Source: Termitomyces sp. T153
Taxonomy: Eukaryota; Basidiomycota; Agaricomycetes; Agaricales; Lyophyllaceae
Assembly: GCA_018296165.2 (NCBI GenBank)
Contig: JACKQL020000143.1
Location: 1 to 64,000, forward strand
DNA length: 64,000 nucleotides
Direction of reading: 5' to 3'
Part shown: piece after piece, positions 60,572-64,000 of the stretch
Layout of the letters: the number at the start of each line of letters is the position of its first letter
Numbering within the stretch: the first letter of the stretch is position 1
Made by a program: the position numbers and the translations under genes
Notes under the pieces: model-generated
What the model was told of the DNA's origin: nothing
Seen by the model: only the letters and a program-made list of their open reading frames with translations
Databases searched by the model: none

Positions 60572-63500
60572 AGACTCTACCTTACCCCATCTGTGATGCC
60601 CGCATTATCTCTGCACACACGATCAAATAACTCCGACATCTATGGTCTACCCATGCCTGGAAACTCTTATGATTCATATGGCCCTGCCCAATTTGCCGAG
60701 GCACATTGAGTTGCGGATCTGACACCAAACATCCCCTCCACTCCAGTTACATCCATACAACAGCTCCCCCCACGGACACCCTCCCCAACTCACACCCAAC
60801 CTCCAACCCCTTGCACAAACCGTCAAATCACCTCCCACCCCACCCTTACCCTCTCTGCCAACTCCATTCCCTCGCACAAAGTTGACCCCAACATCACCCA
60901 AAGAACAGCATTCCAAAGCCTGGCAACCATCCGACCAAATGAGTGACAAAGTCTCCAGCACCGTGCCAACCCTCTAACCCACAATAACGCCAACCCACCA
61001 CAGAACCATCACCTATTGCGTGAAGGATTGCCAGCCACAATGAGACCACTGAGAACGTGCTTCCCCGAAGCCTGCCTGTGGATCCACTGGCCCTCTAGCA
61101 ACCCCACAGACTGACAAATGCGACTAATCACCAACAACATCACCAAACCCTACTATCGACCACCCAACCCTCACTCTGATCACCCCCAAGGAACTACACC
61201 CTCCGACAACTAGCCCCGAAACCACCAAAATCAAGCTCGACCCAACACCCCCAACAACAGAGCAAGAACCCCAGACCTAGGCTACGCTCCAACCCCAGAA
61301 CCCACTTCCGGACCTCGGTCAACTCGGCCGTCACCTCTGCCCAACAAATAAAGGGGCCCCGACACCTCCGACCAACCCCGACAACCCCGGAACAAGACCA
61401 AGACATCCCCGAGCTTCTAGACAGTCAGGAAAAGAATGGCTACGCACCCTCCACCCCGCCACCTGAAGCACAGCCCCAAAGTTAATGAGGAGAACCATGG
61501 CACCCCACTCCCGACAAGGGACAACTCCGGACCATGCCGCTATTTCAACACCTTCTCCCACACAATCCGGAACCCCCGACAATGAGGACTCTGGACGCCG
61601 AACCTCCCCGCATGCCACCCCCAAACCTAAACCCCACCCCCAGACCCTGCCACCTCCCATGAAGGAACCCCCAGCATAGGAGCCACCCCGAACTAACTAT
61701 AGGAAAAAGGACCCTATACGAAGTAGTTCCCCTAAGCACTCTGAACTCGCTGACATGTTCATATAAGGGAGGGAGAAGCCCCACCACCATCCCAAACACA
61801 TTGACCAGCTGCTCAAGCGACCTGACGACCCAAAGGGCACATGCTCCGATATCCTTAAAGGACCTCCCCCACCTGGCTCGATGACCCAAACAACCCCGTG
61901 CCAGCCCAAAACTGCCCGACCCACCCCTCTGACCCCCTCCAAACCTCTTGACACAGCCCCGGACCCTGGCAACACGACTCCAGGGCCTCCGCTCCAACTA
62001 CAACATTTTATCAAGGGGACTTACAGCGCCAACCCAACAACAATGCCCTGGTAGCCCCAACTCCGCAACATAAATCACCACCCGCTCCGAATCCCGCCCC
62101 TATGCCGGGATATGTCCGTCAAACAGGGACCACATCCTCGGAGCACTCAGAAGCAAGCCACATACAAAGTATCCTCTCTGGAGTACCCAGAAGCAGGCCA
62201 CATGCGAAGTAATCTCTCGGAGTACCCTAAAGGTTGCTGATGCCTTCCCCAAGAAGCGAGCGGTGCCTCTCCCCACTGCCACCCCCGCATTTGCAACAAT
62301 CTCCGGGCCGCTCCGGAACATGAATGAAGAGTTGCCTCAACCCTGCCACGACTCCCGGGGAGTCCCACTCCAGTGCCTCCCCACGACCAATCTCCCTGCC
62401 ACCCCCCAACAATCGTGAACAACCATCTTCCCCCATCCAAGCTCAGCTCCAGGAGCCACCACCACTCCTGCGTGACAACTCCACTGCTCTGCAAAAAACC
62501 CCACACTGAAGCTCCCCCTCCGATTTGTGACACAACCCCACTTGTAAGTTAAGACCCAACCCCAACCCCTGCATCAGCTCTGGACCTCTGGTACTCACAC
62601 TTGGAACTGTGGACTGACAAAATGCACCTCAGACCCCTTCCTCTGCCCACACCTCCCCCAAAGCCAACACAACCAACAAGCCCCCACCAAGTGACCCTTG
62701 TGTCAACTCCGGGACCGCCCACTTCTTCCCCGATGAAGGAACCACCGACCCCCAGGAAGGAACAACCCTCGGAACAAGCCCCGAAGCATCTCGGCTGAGG
62801 CAAGCCATTCCCCAACCAACCCCTGTGCTGCCCCTGCCCAAAAGAAACATCCACCAACACAACTCCAACAGACCTCCAAACTCGAGAGAGTGTCAGAAAT
62901 ATGTAAGACCCCTCTGTCCGTCTCGGGACTTACCTTTGGTCAGGAAAGCAATGTCACGTAGATGACCCGGAACCTCAAACTTTGGCTCTGGACCCAAAGG
63001 AACTGGTCAGGACTGATCACCCTGCATCCTGCCCCCCTCGGTCATCGACACTCCGGAGCACACCAAAGCACTACTCGAACGTGCCCGCCCACAGATGCAA
63101 TACTCCGGAACACGACCTCGACCCAGACCAACTAGGCCGCAAGGATGAACCTCACCCCACTGACCCCCACCAATGAAGAGGGCCCCGCCGCCTTTGCCAC
63201 CAGCGCCGGCATAAGGGCCAGATCATGGGAAGACCTCTGTCCCCCCCACCAACTGCACTGCCAAGAAATCCAAAGCCCCAAACCCACTGGGCACTGTGAA
63301 AGATTCAAAGGTCTGCCCTCCAGTACCAATACGGCACACGTCCCCGCCGCAGACTAAAGAAAACCCCTACACCCCTGGTCGGAAATTCTGAGAATCGAAC
63401 TCAATAACACCACCCAAAAATGCCATGGAACTCCACCGGAGAACTCCCACCACTCCCGCCGAACCTCGGGAGCCCTCCCTGCGATGCCCTGCCCCGTCCC

Positions 63501-63751
63501 AACAAACCCCGGGACTAGCCAGCACAGACGGCACTAGCGGGCATAACCCCTGCCTCTGGATTCACTAGGGATGCAACTCCCTCTCACACCCCTGCATGTT
63601 TCGCTTACTTCGCCCTCATACAAACTAAAACCCCACTTCACATGCCCAGGGACCAAGAAAAGGACATGTTCGCATACAAAAATTATATATATACAAAAGG
63701 CGAGGGAGGCAGCAAGTCTGAAAGCAACAAGAAACGGGGCCCGCACCCACC

Positions 63752-64000
63752 TCACTCCCTCCCCGGACCCCCCGGCAACCCTATCCCCAGGTCGACTTCC
63801 ATCTGGGCCTGCACCACCGCTAAGACCTCTGCCAACCCCGGCAACGCCTCCTCCGCATCAGCTGCCACCTCCCACCATGACCCCGGGGCCACCGCATTGC
63901 GTCGCCGATGCCCCGCCAGCAACCTCTCCAATCGCACCATCCCCTGCTGCAACTCCAGGGGCTGAACCGTGGACCCCTGCGTCAACCCATCCTGAATCGA
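63752..64000 (-). pseudogene. Antisense accessory ORF, element 3 (partial)
   Basis: The minus-strand open frame contains LEQGMVRLERLL-like LQQGMVRLERLLAG, WWEVAADAEEALPGLAEVLA and VQAQMEVDLG. It is collinear with the C-terminal part of the antisense ORF of element 1 (MGQLLAGHWQRSAADP, WWEVATNAEEPLPRQLEFLA, MEVDL). Here it is open without stops to its end at 63752, which supports real coding in this family. The N-terminal part lies beyond the window. Confidence 0.6.

Larger units (their letters stand above)
59516..64000 (+). mobile_element. Element 3: CpG-rich Ty3/gypsy derivative, runs off the window
   Basis: LTR 59516-60571, then a short Gag-like ORF from ATG 60597 (MPALSLHTRSNNSDIYGLP, SYDSYGPAQFAEAH, stop). 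The body, as in element 0, contains only scraps of pol: GPYTK-like VVP segment near 61710, and FVRPLCPSRDLPLVRKAM-type pieces near 62900. From about 63505 it matches the region after the chromodomain of element 1 (GGCACTAGCGGGCATAACCC). No full pol domain is present, so it cannot move by itself. High CpG indicates it is younger or was less mutated than its neighbours. Confidence 0.7.

Overview
The window looks like nuclear DNA of a filamentous basidiomycete, most likely an Agaricomycete. The evidence is dense 45-65 nt GT-AG introns, an HSF-type factor, a PHO80-like cyclin, an arrestin-like protein with a long disordered tail, AIG/septin-like P-loop GTPases, and chromodomain Ty3/gypsy elements. 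The species cannot be fixed from sequence alone.

Layout. 0-21 kb is an ordinary gene-bearing half: an intron-containing tRNA-Lys(UUU) (0.9 kb, minus), a PCL/PHO80-type cyclin (6.1-7.1 kb, minus), a coiled-coil protein (12.9-13.7 kb, minus), a heat-shock transcription factor (14.6-16.8 kb, plus) and a ten-exon arrestin-like gene (17.2-20.6 kb, minus). Long gene-poor gaps hold diverged tandem repeats and tRNA-like pieces. 23-35 kb is a P-loop GTPase cluster: two direct paralogues (24.0-26.6 and 32.1-34.8 kb, plus), a possible inverted relic (23.0-23.25 kb) and a third, more distant GTPase on the minus strand (31.0 down to 26.7 kb).

The minus-strand GTPase is the standout. Its coding frame appears to run through 43 consecutive micro-exons (38 of 3 nt, four of 6 nt, one of 9 nt). 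Every one is in phase 0 and free of stops. They are separated by 44 introns of 45-64 nt with near-consensus GTRAGT donors and YAG acceptors, and the frame then continues into four normal-sized exons and a stop. I know of no described gene with such a run of single-codon exons.

36.5-64 kb is a head-to-tail nest of Ty3/gypsy LTR retrotransposons. There are four LTRs (about 36.5, 40.8, 50.8 and 59.5 kb), two decayed gag-pol bodies about 10 kb apart, two shorter scrambled derivatives, and one inverted 3' fragment. The bodies encode Gag with a CCHC knuckle, two successive retropepsin-like domains, RT, RNase H, integrase and a chromodomain. An antisense coiled-coil ORF lies between pol and the 3' LTR. 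The gag-pol copies are CpG-poor and full of C-to-T/G-to-A type stops, including loss of the RT YxDD motif. The rightmost element keeps many CpGs and looks younger.
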